Below are positions 12,112 to 21,984 of a DNA stretch of 64,000 bases, in pieces. Each line of letters opens with the position of its first letter. Positions within the stretch are counted from its first letter, which is position 1. The translations under genes were made by a program, and so were the position numbers. Where the stretch lies: contig CM057346.1 in NCBI GenBank assembly GCA_030015575.1, forward strand, positions 560,176,315 through 560,240,314, given 5' to 3'. This stretch comes from Agapanthus africanus (lineage: Eukaryota > Streptophyta > Magnoliopsida > Asparagales > Amaryllidaceae). A model generated the notes under the pieces. The model had not been told where the DNA came from, made no database searches, and worked only from the letters and a program-made list of their open reading frames with translations.

Positions 12112-15082
12112 GTACACCTTGGCACTTTAACAACCTTTTCAATCCCTCCGCATAGTATCTTGGTAGACGGATTGGTTGAAGACGGTCGGGTGCAAAATAG
12201 GCACCATGCCAGACTTCTTTTTGTACTCTGGTCTCCGTAGATTGGTAGAAGAGGATCGCCTTTTCACCTCTTCGTCTGGGAGGAACGTAGAAAGTCTGTA
12301 GTTCTTAGACGCTGTATGTATCGAGCGCATCAAGTTCCTTATAATGCTGAAGCGGAGACATTGTCATTTGCAGACTCTGATCTGCTCCGGTGAGGGTTTG
12401 CACTGATAGGCGGATGGAGAACACTGCGTTGGCATCATCCTCAGAATCGCTGCCAAAAACCAGAATAGGGGTAGATGGTCTGGGCCTGTCGTTTTCTTTC
12501 TGGGGTTGCACTGAGTAGACTATTTCTTCATCTTCCTCGGAATCACTCCTAAAGATCAGGATAGTGGTGACGGACTTCTGTTTATCCTCCGGCTTATGAC
12601 ACCTTTCTGTATCTTCAAAGTCTGGTAGAAAGTACTTTGCGTCTTCGTATTTTCGGACCTCGTTTATGGAGAACGGATTTAGCTCCCCTGTGATGGTGCA
12701 TTCCAAGCCATCCTTGAAATACTTCATACACTAATGTTGTGTAGAAGGGATGACGTTGTACTCATGCAACCAGGACCTACCGAGCAAAGTGTTATAGCAA
12801 GTCTTGGCATCAATGACGTGAAATTTGATGTCAGTGATGAGCAAACCGAAGCGTAACGTCAGTATTACGGAACCAAGCGTCCGTGAAGACTGTGAGTCGA
12901 ACCCGGTGATTGTAATTTTTTCTCAGGCCAAGTGCTGAATATTCATGCAAATATCCTTCAGCACTCTCACATTGAGAAGGTTGACGGAGGATCCGTTGTC
13001 GATAAGGATTTTCCCTATCTTGATATCATGATAGTACCCGGTGACGTATAACAAGCGGTTTTGATCGCACGTACCGAGGAGGAGATCTTCATCGCTGAAT
13101 GTAATGTCAGCCATATGGACCTCTGCCAGCTCATCCTTCATCTTCTCTTCTGCGGGGAAAGCTTGGAACTGATCAGGCTCTTGTAATGCCTTGATCAGAG
13201 AATCGCATGCTTCTTTGGACAAGAGGGGGCATCCAATATGCTCAGTTGTGAGGGTATTTTCCTCAGATGTTCTAGGACATTGTAATCCACCTTATTTTTC
13301 CTAGGCGGGTCCCTTGCTGCAAGCCCTTTGACAACTCCATCATCGATGGCAATTTCCTCAGGGATTTTTTCTTTCCCTTTGTCTTTTTTGCTCGAACCTT
13401 TGTTTGTAGGTCCGAGGTTCTTTTCAGGCAGCGTGCAGTTACGCAGCTAAATATTCTCGCAGTTCTTCTCCTCCTCTTTTTTTCGGAGTTGGAGTCTTTG
13501 AAGAGAGGGCTGAGAGGTATTTTATCCTCAGAATCGCTTCTAAAAGTAAGAATTTGGGGCCTTTCCCCTTCTGAACTAGTACCAACCATATGACAGTTGC
13601 CAGTCATTTTTTCACGCACATCTGTCGCACTCTTTTGCCGTCAATGAGCTTCGTGCTTCATCCTCTTGAAGTGTTTTTGATGAGCAACATATGCTTGCTA
13701 CCACTTCTTGAAGGTACTGCATTCTTCGGTGTGGTGGGTAACCCTTCGATGATATAGGCAGTAGTTTGAATATGAATTCTCTCTGTCGAGACATATGAAC
13801 CCGGGAGTGTTTCCTACCAGAGGTGGCAGCTTCATTCCCATTGACAGGGCTTTGGCGAACCGCTTCTTTGCCTTGATCCTGCCCTATTTGTCGCAGGTAT
13901 TCCTTGGTTTGGTTGGAGTACTTTAAGACTCCACCTTGCCGCAGCTTTATTATCCTAACGCTGATGCTTAGCCTTTTTATATATGGCTGTTTCGTGTTCT
14001 CGATCAGCTTTTTTTTCGAAAGGTTTCGTTTAACAGCCTATCGATCGAGTTTTCTAGCAGTTCCGGGGATTTTAGCGCCGATCCTGCCCCAAGTCACTTC
14101 TCATTGTTTTCTGATGCTGAGAGAGTTTCTTCGTTATTTAACAACGAATGGGAGACCATGTGGCAACTTTCTACATAGTCTTCGGTTTCTTCTAATGAGT
14201 CATTTTCCTCATCGTTGTCACTATCTTCGTTCTCAAGAATATGCTTGAGGAACTCTTCGAGAGTGACCGGTTTCCACGCCTTCTGGTTGTATTCTTCTAG
14301 CGCGTCGATATAATTTTTTAGGTCCGTGCGCTTGTCGTCATACTTGACAGGCTGCACAGGCTTCTTGGTCTTCTTCTTTTTCTTCGAAGACTTTGAAGGC
14401 TTGACTTTGATTTTGCCCTTTGTCAACAATTTTCGGTACAGGACGCGGTTTCAGCATCCCTTCGATGATTTCAGGTTCAAGTGGGCTTTTCCACCTGACT
14501 GCCGGACATGCCTGTAGATCATTCAGCATTCTTTTGGTTTTTGCTGAAAGAACGACTTTCCATGGTGTTTCTTCCACGAGCGAGTATGATGCCCCCGGCG
14601 CATCCACTTTTTTAGGAGTGTGCTTCTGTGGTGGGTTCACCCTCCAGTTCTCTGACAGCGCGAACTTTCCCTGTCGATACTGGTCCTCGACCCAGTTCTT
14701 GAAGACGTAGCAATTCTCAATTGGGTGGCTCACCATTATATGATAGGAGCAGTAGTTGGGGTTGTTGACATAGCCGGGTTGCGGTGGACGCTGTGGGTCT
14801 GGCAATATGATGAGTTTGTTATGCATTGCCAACTCAAATAGTCTCCTTGTCTTATCGCGGGGAAACGAGTAAGCGCGTCCTAGCCTTTCTTCCAGGGATA
14901 GGCATGGACATGTGTTGTTTTGGCGAGCGGCCGGTTTTTAGTCACTCAGTTTTTGTTGAGTATTGGCAACGAAGGCCGCTTTCTCTTTACCCTTGGAATT
15001 TGGAGGGTTCTTATTTGAGAAGGAAGGCCCGTGGCTCATCTGGTCCATTTGGGCCAGTTTATCTATCAGAGCGTGGAAGGTG
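12112..15082 (-). pseudogene. TAT1 late gag and protease remnant
   Basis: Right to left, the frames match TAT2 19640-22460 piece by piece: the LIDKLAQMDQ gag segment, the zinc-knuckle-like YCSYHIMVSHPIENCYVFKNW near 14690-14755, basic KKKKKTKKP near 14360-14400, the protease active-site region with DNGSSVNLLNVRVL near 12960-13010, and ALDTYSV plus the YYAEGLKRLL segment near 12130-12180. Products would have been the retroelement structural polyprotein and aspartic protease. It is a fossil, interrupted in several places. Confidence 0.8.
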
Positions 15083-15087
15083 GTCGG
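15083..15087. repeat. Target site duplication of TAT2, left copy (GTCGG)
   Basis: GTCGG precedes the LTR start TGTTCCCC and is repeated at 37726-37730 after the LTR end GGGGAACA. Five bases is the standard Ty3/gypsy target duplication. Removing one copy and TAT2 restores continuity of the host TAT1 sequence at this point. Confidence 0.9.
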
Positions 15088-15289
15088 TGTTCCCCCAATC
15101 AGAGTAAGGCTCTGTTTGAATTTTAAAATTCAAATTTTTGAAGCAATGATTCAAATTCCGTGCGTTGCGCGCAATGCGCCACGTGTCAGAAGTTGATACG
15201 TCAACGCAACGCCCGAGGCAGTATCCAATCAGAGCAAGGCTCTCTTAAAAAACAAAAAGTAAAAAGATGCAACGTTCAGTTGCGCAAGC

Positions 15290-15600
15290 GCTGCGCTGCG
15301 CGACACGTGTCTGCGCAGTTGCGCAAACGCAACTGCGCAAGCACAGTTGCGCAAGCGTTGCGCTGCGCGACACGTGTCTGCGCAGTTGCGCAATCGCTGC
15401 TGCGCAAGCGCTGCGCTGCGCGACACCTGTCTGCGCAGTTGCGAACCTGTCTGCGCAGTTGCGCAATCGCAATTGCGTAAGTGCCGCTCCGCGCGACACG
15501 TGTCTGCGCAGTTGTGCAAGCGGTGCTCAAGCGCTGCGCTGCGCGACACGTGTCTGCGCAGCTGCGCAAGCGCTGCGCTGCGCGACACGTGTCACGCGCT
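15290..15600. repeat. C+G-rich CACGTG/TGCGCA array in TAT2 5' LTR
   Basis: About six irregular copies of a 40-70 base unit with TTGCGCAAGCGCTGCGC and GCGACACGTGTCTGCGCA. CACGTG occurs at 15304, 15371, 15497, 15547 and 15586, with a CACCTG variant at 15424. It lies upstream of the TATA box, so CACGTG could act as a plant G-box. The matching array in the 3' LTR is at 35590-35870. Confidence 0.8.
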
Positions 15601-15777
15601 GGGGAGTTGTGCAAAAACAGAATGAAGATTTAAGGGAATCTTTTCTGTTCTTGTTAAAACAAGAAGATTTTCCTCTGTAAAACAGGGGCCTTTGGATCAA
15701 AGATCCAACGGTGGGGAAAATTCCCCGAAATCACTCAGAAAAAGATCTCTTTAACGAATTTAACTAATTTATGGGCA

Positions 15778-15786
15778 CTATAAAAA
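15778..15786 (+). promoter_or_regulatory. TATA box of TAT2 5' LTR promoter
   Basis: CTATAAAAAGG follows an AT-rich stretch, and lies downstream of the CACGTG array. Expected start of the genomic RNA is near 15810, which makes R-U5 about 1.6 kb, long for this family. The 3' LTR has the same box near 36050-36058. Confidence 0.6.
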
Positions 15787-16471
15787 GGACCCCAGACCCC
15801 AATTCAAAAGGGGGAACATCTTGAAAAAAAAAAAGAGAGAAGAGAACTCTTGAGAACTCTTGAAGAATACAAAAAAAGGTAAAACCTTTAAAAGAAGAGG
15901 AAATTCTCTTATGAACAGATAAATAAATAAATAAAATAAAATAAAAAATAGTGCCTTGCACTTGTTATGAACCCTTGGTTCTCTGAAATAAGGAAAAACA
16001 AGAAAAGAAGAAAAACTTGTTTTTTTTTTAGATCAGGAGATTAGAAAGTGCTTTGCACTTCTGTTCTTGAATCTAAAAGATTCTCAGTGCTTTGCACAAA
16101 TGCAATACATTACTTGAAGGGCCAGGCCCAAATCAAAAAGACCTAACAGGCCAAAATAAATTGCAAAGCAATAAAAGGGCAGAGCCCAAATAAAATTGTT
16201 GCTCTGCATCCTTTCTGGGCAAGGCCCAAATAAAAATAAAAATAAATGCAATGCAAAAACAAATAAAATGTGGGACATTTTCAACTGGACTTAGCCCGAT
16301 CGTGGCCATAAGTCCTTAAATTAAATTGACTGAGCAAAATGGCTCTCCTAAATCAATCTACATCCGGTTCGAGGGTATATCTCCGAACTCCTTTGACATC
16401 CATCGTTGTAATTCCTCAACGACGTCAAAGAGTGGACGGGTCCCAACGACCATACATCAATATGGACTGCG

Positions 16472-16678
16472 GGGTCCTTAAACTCGTGGACCGAACATCC
16501 CTAAACTAATATCGGACCGAAACGTCCCTAAACTAATTTCGGACCGAAACGTCCTTAAACTAATGATGGACCACCACGTCCCTAAACTGGAACATGGACC
16601 GAAACGTCCTTAAACTAATGATGGACCACCACGTCCCTAAACTGGCGATGGACCACCACGTCCCTAAACTGGATCAAT
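16472..16678 (+). repeat. Tandem GGACCGAAACGTCC / GGACCACCACGTCC array (TAT2 5' LTR)
   Basis: About eight units of 27-30 bases, each GGAC-(CGAAAC or CACCAC)-GTCC followed by CTTAAACTAAT or CCTAAACTGG. The GGAC/GTCC arms can pair around a six-base loop. The 3' LTR array (36768-36985) has one unit more, and degraded copies occur in the 3' noncoding region at 26885-26950. Confidence 0.8.
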
Positions 16679-17157
16679 AGAGCCTCCAAATGCTCTTTTG
16701 CCGGATCTAAACGGTCCTGTTTAAGTGGATCTTAGCCCCAAACATGGCTAACGTATCCTTAAACACTCAAATGAACGATAAAATTCCAAATCAACCTTGG
16801 TTCAAGGATACATCTCTGAACTCCTCTGACATCAGCCGTTGTAATCCTTCAACGACGTCAGAGAGGTGACGAGTCCCAACGACCATATATTAAATGGATC
16901 ACCACGTTAAGTTGATCTTAGTCTTAAATCGGACTAACGTATCCTTGACAAACGTTTAAGTTGATCTTAGTCTCAATATGACTAACGTATCCTTAAACTA
17001 AAAAACACCAAACCCAAATCTAAGTAAATACGGATTTGGACTAATCCACGTCCTACGGGCGACGGCATTACTCAGTCTCCGTATACAATCCACGGGCAAC
17101 CACAAACAAAACAAACACACATGACACGAAGTGAAATTCTGGAGAAGGAGAAAGTGG

Positions 17158-17247
17158 CTACCGCGATGCGGTAGTGTAATTAACTGCAGGGGCTTGCGCC
17201 TGCAGGGAAGAGCGTCCCCACAATCAAAAAACCCCTCAAGCGAGGGG
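17158..17247 (+). other. Three-hairpin cassette in TAT2 U5 (candidate packaging or leader RNA structure)
   Basis: Hairpin A CTACCGC-GAT-GCGGTAG (17158-17174), spacer with TAATTAA, hairpin B CTGCAGG-8 bases-CCTGCAG (17184-17205), spacer with CCCCACAATCA, hairpin C CCCCTC-AAGC-GAGGGG (17232-17247), then GAATCTG. TAT3 (55095-55205, minus) has the same spacers but different paired stems; TAT1 (40050-40160, minus) keeps hairpins B and C. Position is about 170 bases before the primer-binding site. Role is inferred. Confidence 0.65.
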
Positions 17248-17421
17248 GAATCTGACAAAGTCTGCTACATCGGCCGCATCCATCTAAACCTCCGATATAC
17301 GGTGCCATAAATCAACTTGGCATTTTCGGAGAGGTGGACGGATAGCACCAATTAGCATCTGCCCCGAACCTCAGGCGAGACAGCCCAACGTCTCGGCCGC
17401 CGTTCGGAGGGGAACAGATTC

Positions 17422-17440
17422 TGGCACGCCCGGTGGGACC
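17422..17440 (+). other. TAT2 primer-binding site
   Basis: TGGCACGCCCGGTGGGACC lies six bases after the LTR end. TAT1 has TGGCACGTCCGGTGG in the same position. I have not assigned the priming tRNA. Confidence 0.7.
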
Positions 17441-17467
17441 TTTTCCTCTTTCCACTCCACGCTTTGT

Positions 17468-20400
17468 GTGTCGTCTTCGCAAACCAATCGCGGTTTGTTA
17501 ATGGTTGCCTTCGGATTTCAAGTTACTAAGATTTGGTCTTTTTCCTGGTGCAGAACTCAAGATTCAATGGCATTTAACTGCACCAACTGCTCGAAATGCC
17601 ACTGCAACGGACGCTCCACCTCACCGAGAGGTGTAGCATATGGGCCCCAAGCGGCTTCCTTCCTCACTCTGCCGGTAGATCAGGTGACCCAAGCCACCAC
17701 TGGTCTGTTCTTTGGGACCATGATCCCACCTACAAGCTTCCCTATGCCAATACCTACACCGAAAGTGAACAAGAAGTCGGTCTTCGACCGGCTCACTGCT
17801 ACGACGACCCCTGTCAACGGGTCGCCCACTACCAAACCAACAGCCTCTGTTTTCACCAGGCTAAATCAGAACTCTAAATTGGCTGTCCCGAGGAAGGCAA
17901 CAGCTGCTGCTTCAAAAGTTGTAAAGGCGACTTCCCCTGTCAAAGAGTCAGTCTTTTCAAGACTGATGATTCCTGCTCCTGCCCCCGCTCAAGGATCCGT
18001 CTTCGACAGGTTGAATATCACCCCTCAAAAGACAACCTCAGTCTTTAAGAGGTTAACACCGGCGGCGCCTCATTCAGACAGGGGGCAAAAAGAAGATGTC
18101 TCAATCTCCGAGCCAGTCCCAACGGCTCGTCATGCTCGACGTCGCCATTGGCAACGAGTGAGGAAGGCAGGGGGCAACTCCCCCTCAGGGCTAACTCCAC
18201 CGGCTCCAGTGGTGGAAGTCGACGCTGCTGTTCCAACCGAGAACAGCTTTGAACTGCTAAGAAGGATACGGAAGAACTCTATAACCGCTACACTGAAGAG
18301 ATCTCCTCCACCTGCAGAGAGAGCTCCAGAAACGAAGCAAGAACAGCCCCCTCAACGACTGTCCTCAAGAATTTATAAGGTTTGGCGAAGGGTTCAAGAC
18401 TCAGTGATCGACCCAGATCACTCTCGTCGGCAAAAGAAGGCAAAAGTGCAAAAAGAAAAAGACCATCCATTAAACAGCAGGGGACAGCAGCTGCAAGGCC
18501 GCCCCCTTCAACGGTTCCTTCAACTTCAACGGCCCACAAAAGAAGGAGGCCAGAGAAAACTCCCGCGTCAGCGGCAAAAGTTAAAAATGGTGAACCTAAA
18601 CGCCCCAAGTCAGGGGGCATGACAGTTCATACGGTTTACATGGCATCGGGAAAAGAAGATAGCCGCATATCAACAGGTCATAGACCGCACACGAGGTCAG
18701 TGACCAAAGCTCAGGAGCAGCAGCAGAAGCTCCAAGAAATGATGAACGCTATGGCTGCGCTTACAGGGCCAAAAGAAACCCCTGAAACATCCTCGGACGA
18801 GCGTCAAGAACAAGAAACGGACGCCGAATTCCTTCGACGCGTACTAGAGAAGAAAGATAAAGAAGCTGCGGAGCAGGCAACCAACATAAAGAAGATGGCC
18901 CTCCTGTTCCAGGATATGGTTGGTATGATGATTCAACAAGATCCACCTGCTGAAGATTCCCCCATCATTCTTGAAGACGATAGGGGGGAGACGTCGAATC
19001 CTCCACCAGTTCTGTCCACAGCTAAAGAGGATACAATCTCCAAAGCTGATTTGGATGAATACATTGCCCAGCAAATACGGGTTCATCATGCAACCGAAAC
19101 AGCCGGCCAGGTCGTGAAAACGGGGAGACCATATCTGAGTTGGTACGATCAAATCAACCCGGTTACACAATTCCCAAGTTCCATGTCTACAAAGGGACGG
19201 GCAATCCTCACCAGCATGTTGCCCAGTTCAGGGCACTCTGCGGCAACACCGGTGGTGACGAAAAGTTGTTGCTTCGCCAGTTTGTTGGGAGCTTATCAGA
19301 TACGGCATTCGAATGGTACTCGGAGCTCCCCAACGACTCTATTAAAACCTTCGCGGAGATGGAGCTGCTGTTTACTCAACGTTTTGCAAGCGCCAGTGAA
19401 CGTACCCCGATGACGGCACTGATTAATGCCAGGGTAAAACCCGGCGAGATATGGGTTCAGTACGCTATACGATGGCGGAATCTATGGTCGAAGTGCGAGC
19501 AGCGCATTGAAGAAGCTCCCGCAGTGGGTATGTTTGTGAGAACCCTCGATCCACAAGCAACCATCTCGCAATTTATGATGTTCTTCAAGCCGACTACCTT
19601 CCAGGCTTTGATTGACAAACTAGCGCAGATGGACCAGATGGGCCATAAACCCCCTCTCCGAAAGCCGGACTCCCGAAATGATAAAGGGAAGGGAAAAGCG
19701 ATCGTTGTCGCTAATACCCAACAACAGCCGAATAACGCGAAGCCAGTTGTGCGTCAAGGTAATACGCGTCCGTACGTAGACCTTGAGGAGAGACTAGGGC
19801 GTCCTTACTCTTTTCCCCGTGATAAAACGAGGAGGTTATTCGAGCTGGCGTTACACAATAGACTCATAAACCTGCCAAATCCAAAACGTCCGTTGCAACC
19901 GAATGACGTCAACGAGCCCAACTACTGCCCTTACCATCGAGTACTAGGCCATCCGATCGAAGATTGCTATGTTTTCAAGAATTGGCTTGAAAACCAATAC
20001 CTACAGGGCAAATTTGCGTTATCTGACAAATGGAAGGTGAATCCCCCGCAACCCCACACCTCTAAAGGGACGAATACGCCGGGGGCAACATGCTCCGTCG
20101 TTGAGGAAGCTCCTTGGCAGGTTGTATTGTCAGCTAAAATGAAGAAGATGCTAAATGATCTTCAGGCATGCCCGGCCATCAAATGGAATAACCCATTGGA
20201 GCCGCAAATTATTGAAAGAATGCTAAAGCCTTGCCCGACTCAAAAGATTGATGGAAGTGGCCCGAACACTCATAACCAGCCGTCGAAGTCTTCAAAGAAG
20301 AAGAAGAAGTCGAAGAAGCCCGTGAATCCTAACGACAAGCGCACAGACTTACAAAAACAAATTGACGCGCTGGAGGAATACAATCAAAAGGCGCGGACCC

Positions 20401-21923
20401 CCATTACATTCCAAGAGTTCCTCAGCCATGTCTTTCGAGAGGAAGATGAGGGAGGTAGTTCGTCGGATGAATCCGAGAAATATGTGGCAAGCTGCCATAT
20501 GATTTCTTATTCGTTCATCAACGATGAGGAGACTCCTCGTGCTGAAGAGCTGGGGGCAGACCCTGAACTAAAAATTCCGCAGTCGTCGGATGAGATGATT
20601 GACGCGATCCTCAATGAAGCGTTCTTAAAAAGCAAAGTTGATCGGGAGCGCGAAACGGTTATATTCGAAAGGGCCAAACGCCAGCGCCTTGACGAAAGAA
20701 TTGAGATACTCCCGCTGGAGCAAAATGCACTCACGGCGGACAAAAGCAAATTCAAGATAAGGAAGAGGTTTGTTAAAGCCGTCTCCATGGGCATGAAGCT
20801 GCCATCCTCCGAGGGAAGCGTTACTGGTGAAATGGAAAGCCACCCCTCCTATTGCTCATATCATCGGAAGGTGTCGCACCCCACTGAAGAGTGCAAAGCT
20901 TTCGACAGATGGTGGCAAGGATATGTTGCTCACCGGCAACAGTTTAAGCGGGAAAAGCGCAAGACTCGCCGAGAGCAGAACGGAACGATCAAAGGGCTTA
21001 ACAGAGCTACCGGTGATTGTTTCATGGTTGACGCCGGAAGATCGCAAGTGCCCACATTCGGGAGCGATTCTGATGAGGAGCTAGAGCTTGACCCCCTATT
21101 TAAAGAATCCACTTCGGGAAAAGAAGGACCGAAGGTTTGCGAGAATATCCAGCTACGCAATCGGACACTACCTGAGAAGAATCTCGGACCTCTAAACAAG
21201 AAAGACAAAGGGAAAGAGAAGGTCTCCGAAGATATCGCCTTGGATGACCGAGTCGCGGAAGAGTTAAACACTAAGAACCCGCCGAAGAGAAATAAGGTAG
21301 ATTACAATGTCTTAGCGCACCTGAGAAAGCTACCCTCACAACTCAGCATTCTTGATGCCCTGTTACTATCAAAAGAGGCGAGGGATTCTTTGATTAAGGC
21401 ACTACAAGATCCGGACCAGTTCCAAGCCTTCCTAACCGAAGAAAAGATGAAGGATGAACTAGAAGAGGTGCACACGGCCGACGTTGCTTTTGGTGATGAA
21501 GACCTCCTCCTAGGGACGTGCGAACATAATTGTCCCCTTTATGTCTCAGGGTACTGCCATGACATAAAGATAGGTAAAATCTCGGTCGATAACGGATCGT
21601 CTGTTAATCTACTCAATGTGCGGGTGTTAAAGGAGATTTGCATGAGTGTCCAACACCTCGCCCGAGACAAAATCACCATCTCCGGATTCGACTCCCAATC
21701 ATCAAAAACTCTTGGATCTGTGATATTGACGCTACGCTTCGGGTTGCTCGTCACAGATATCAAATTCCATGTTATAGATGCCAAGACATGCTACAATGCT
21801 CTGCTCGGCCGACCATGGCTACACGAGTATAATATCATCCCTTCTACACAGCATCAGTGTATGAAATATTGTAGGGATGGTCTCGAATACACTGTGGCAG
21901 GAGAATTGAATCGTTTTCCATAA
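17468..21923 (+). pseudogene. TAT2 gag and protease region
   Basis: Structural polyprotein region of a Tat-lineage element. The N-terminal part (17468-18420) has five copies of a short S-V-F-x-R-L motif (SVFDRL, SVFTRL, SVFSRL, SVFDRL, SVFKRL) in a Pro/Ala/Thr-rich chain, then basic tracts. The capsid-like region, about 19160-19670, has IPKFHVYKGTGNPHQHVAQF and FEWYSEL. Zinc-knuckle-like modules follow: YCPYHRVLGHPIEDCYVFKNW at 19919-19985 and YCSYHRKVSHPTEECKAF at 20849-20905. The protease region has VDNGSSVNLL at 21584-21615 and LLGRPWLHEYNIIPSTQHQC near 21800. It is broken in about three places, though a frame change between gag parts could be normal for the family. Confidence 0.85.
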
Positions 21924-21984
21924 ATGAAGTTCGCAAGTATGAAGATGCCAAATACTTCTTGCCGAGTTTCGAAGACACGGAAAG

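Larger units (their letters stand above)
15088..17416 (+). repeat. TAT2 5' LTR
   Basis: Begins TGTTCCCCCAATC and ends CGGAGGGGAACA. Notable blocks in order: palindromic GAATTTTAAAATTC, a C+G-rich array with CACGTG cores (15290-15600), TTGGATCAAAGATCCAA and GGGGAAAATTCCCC palindromes, a TATA box (15778-15786), a tandem GGACCGAAACGTCC array (16472-16678), and a three-hairpin cassette (17158-17247) near the primer-binding site. Small ORFs inside are by-products of repeats. Confidence 0.92.

Noticed and set aside
15160-15680. Several overlapping Cys/Ala/Arg-rich ORFs on both strands (also at 35461-35970 and 55248-55896)
   Set aside because: They lie in C+G-rich tandem arrays inside LTRs; repeat composition keeps many frames open at once and there is no conserved domain.
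17232-17260. Intrinsic-terminator-like hairpin plus T-run on the minus strand
   Set aside because: Pol II does not use this signal; the hairpin is better explained as part of the conserved U5 cassette.
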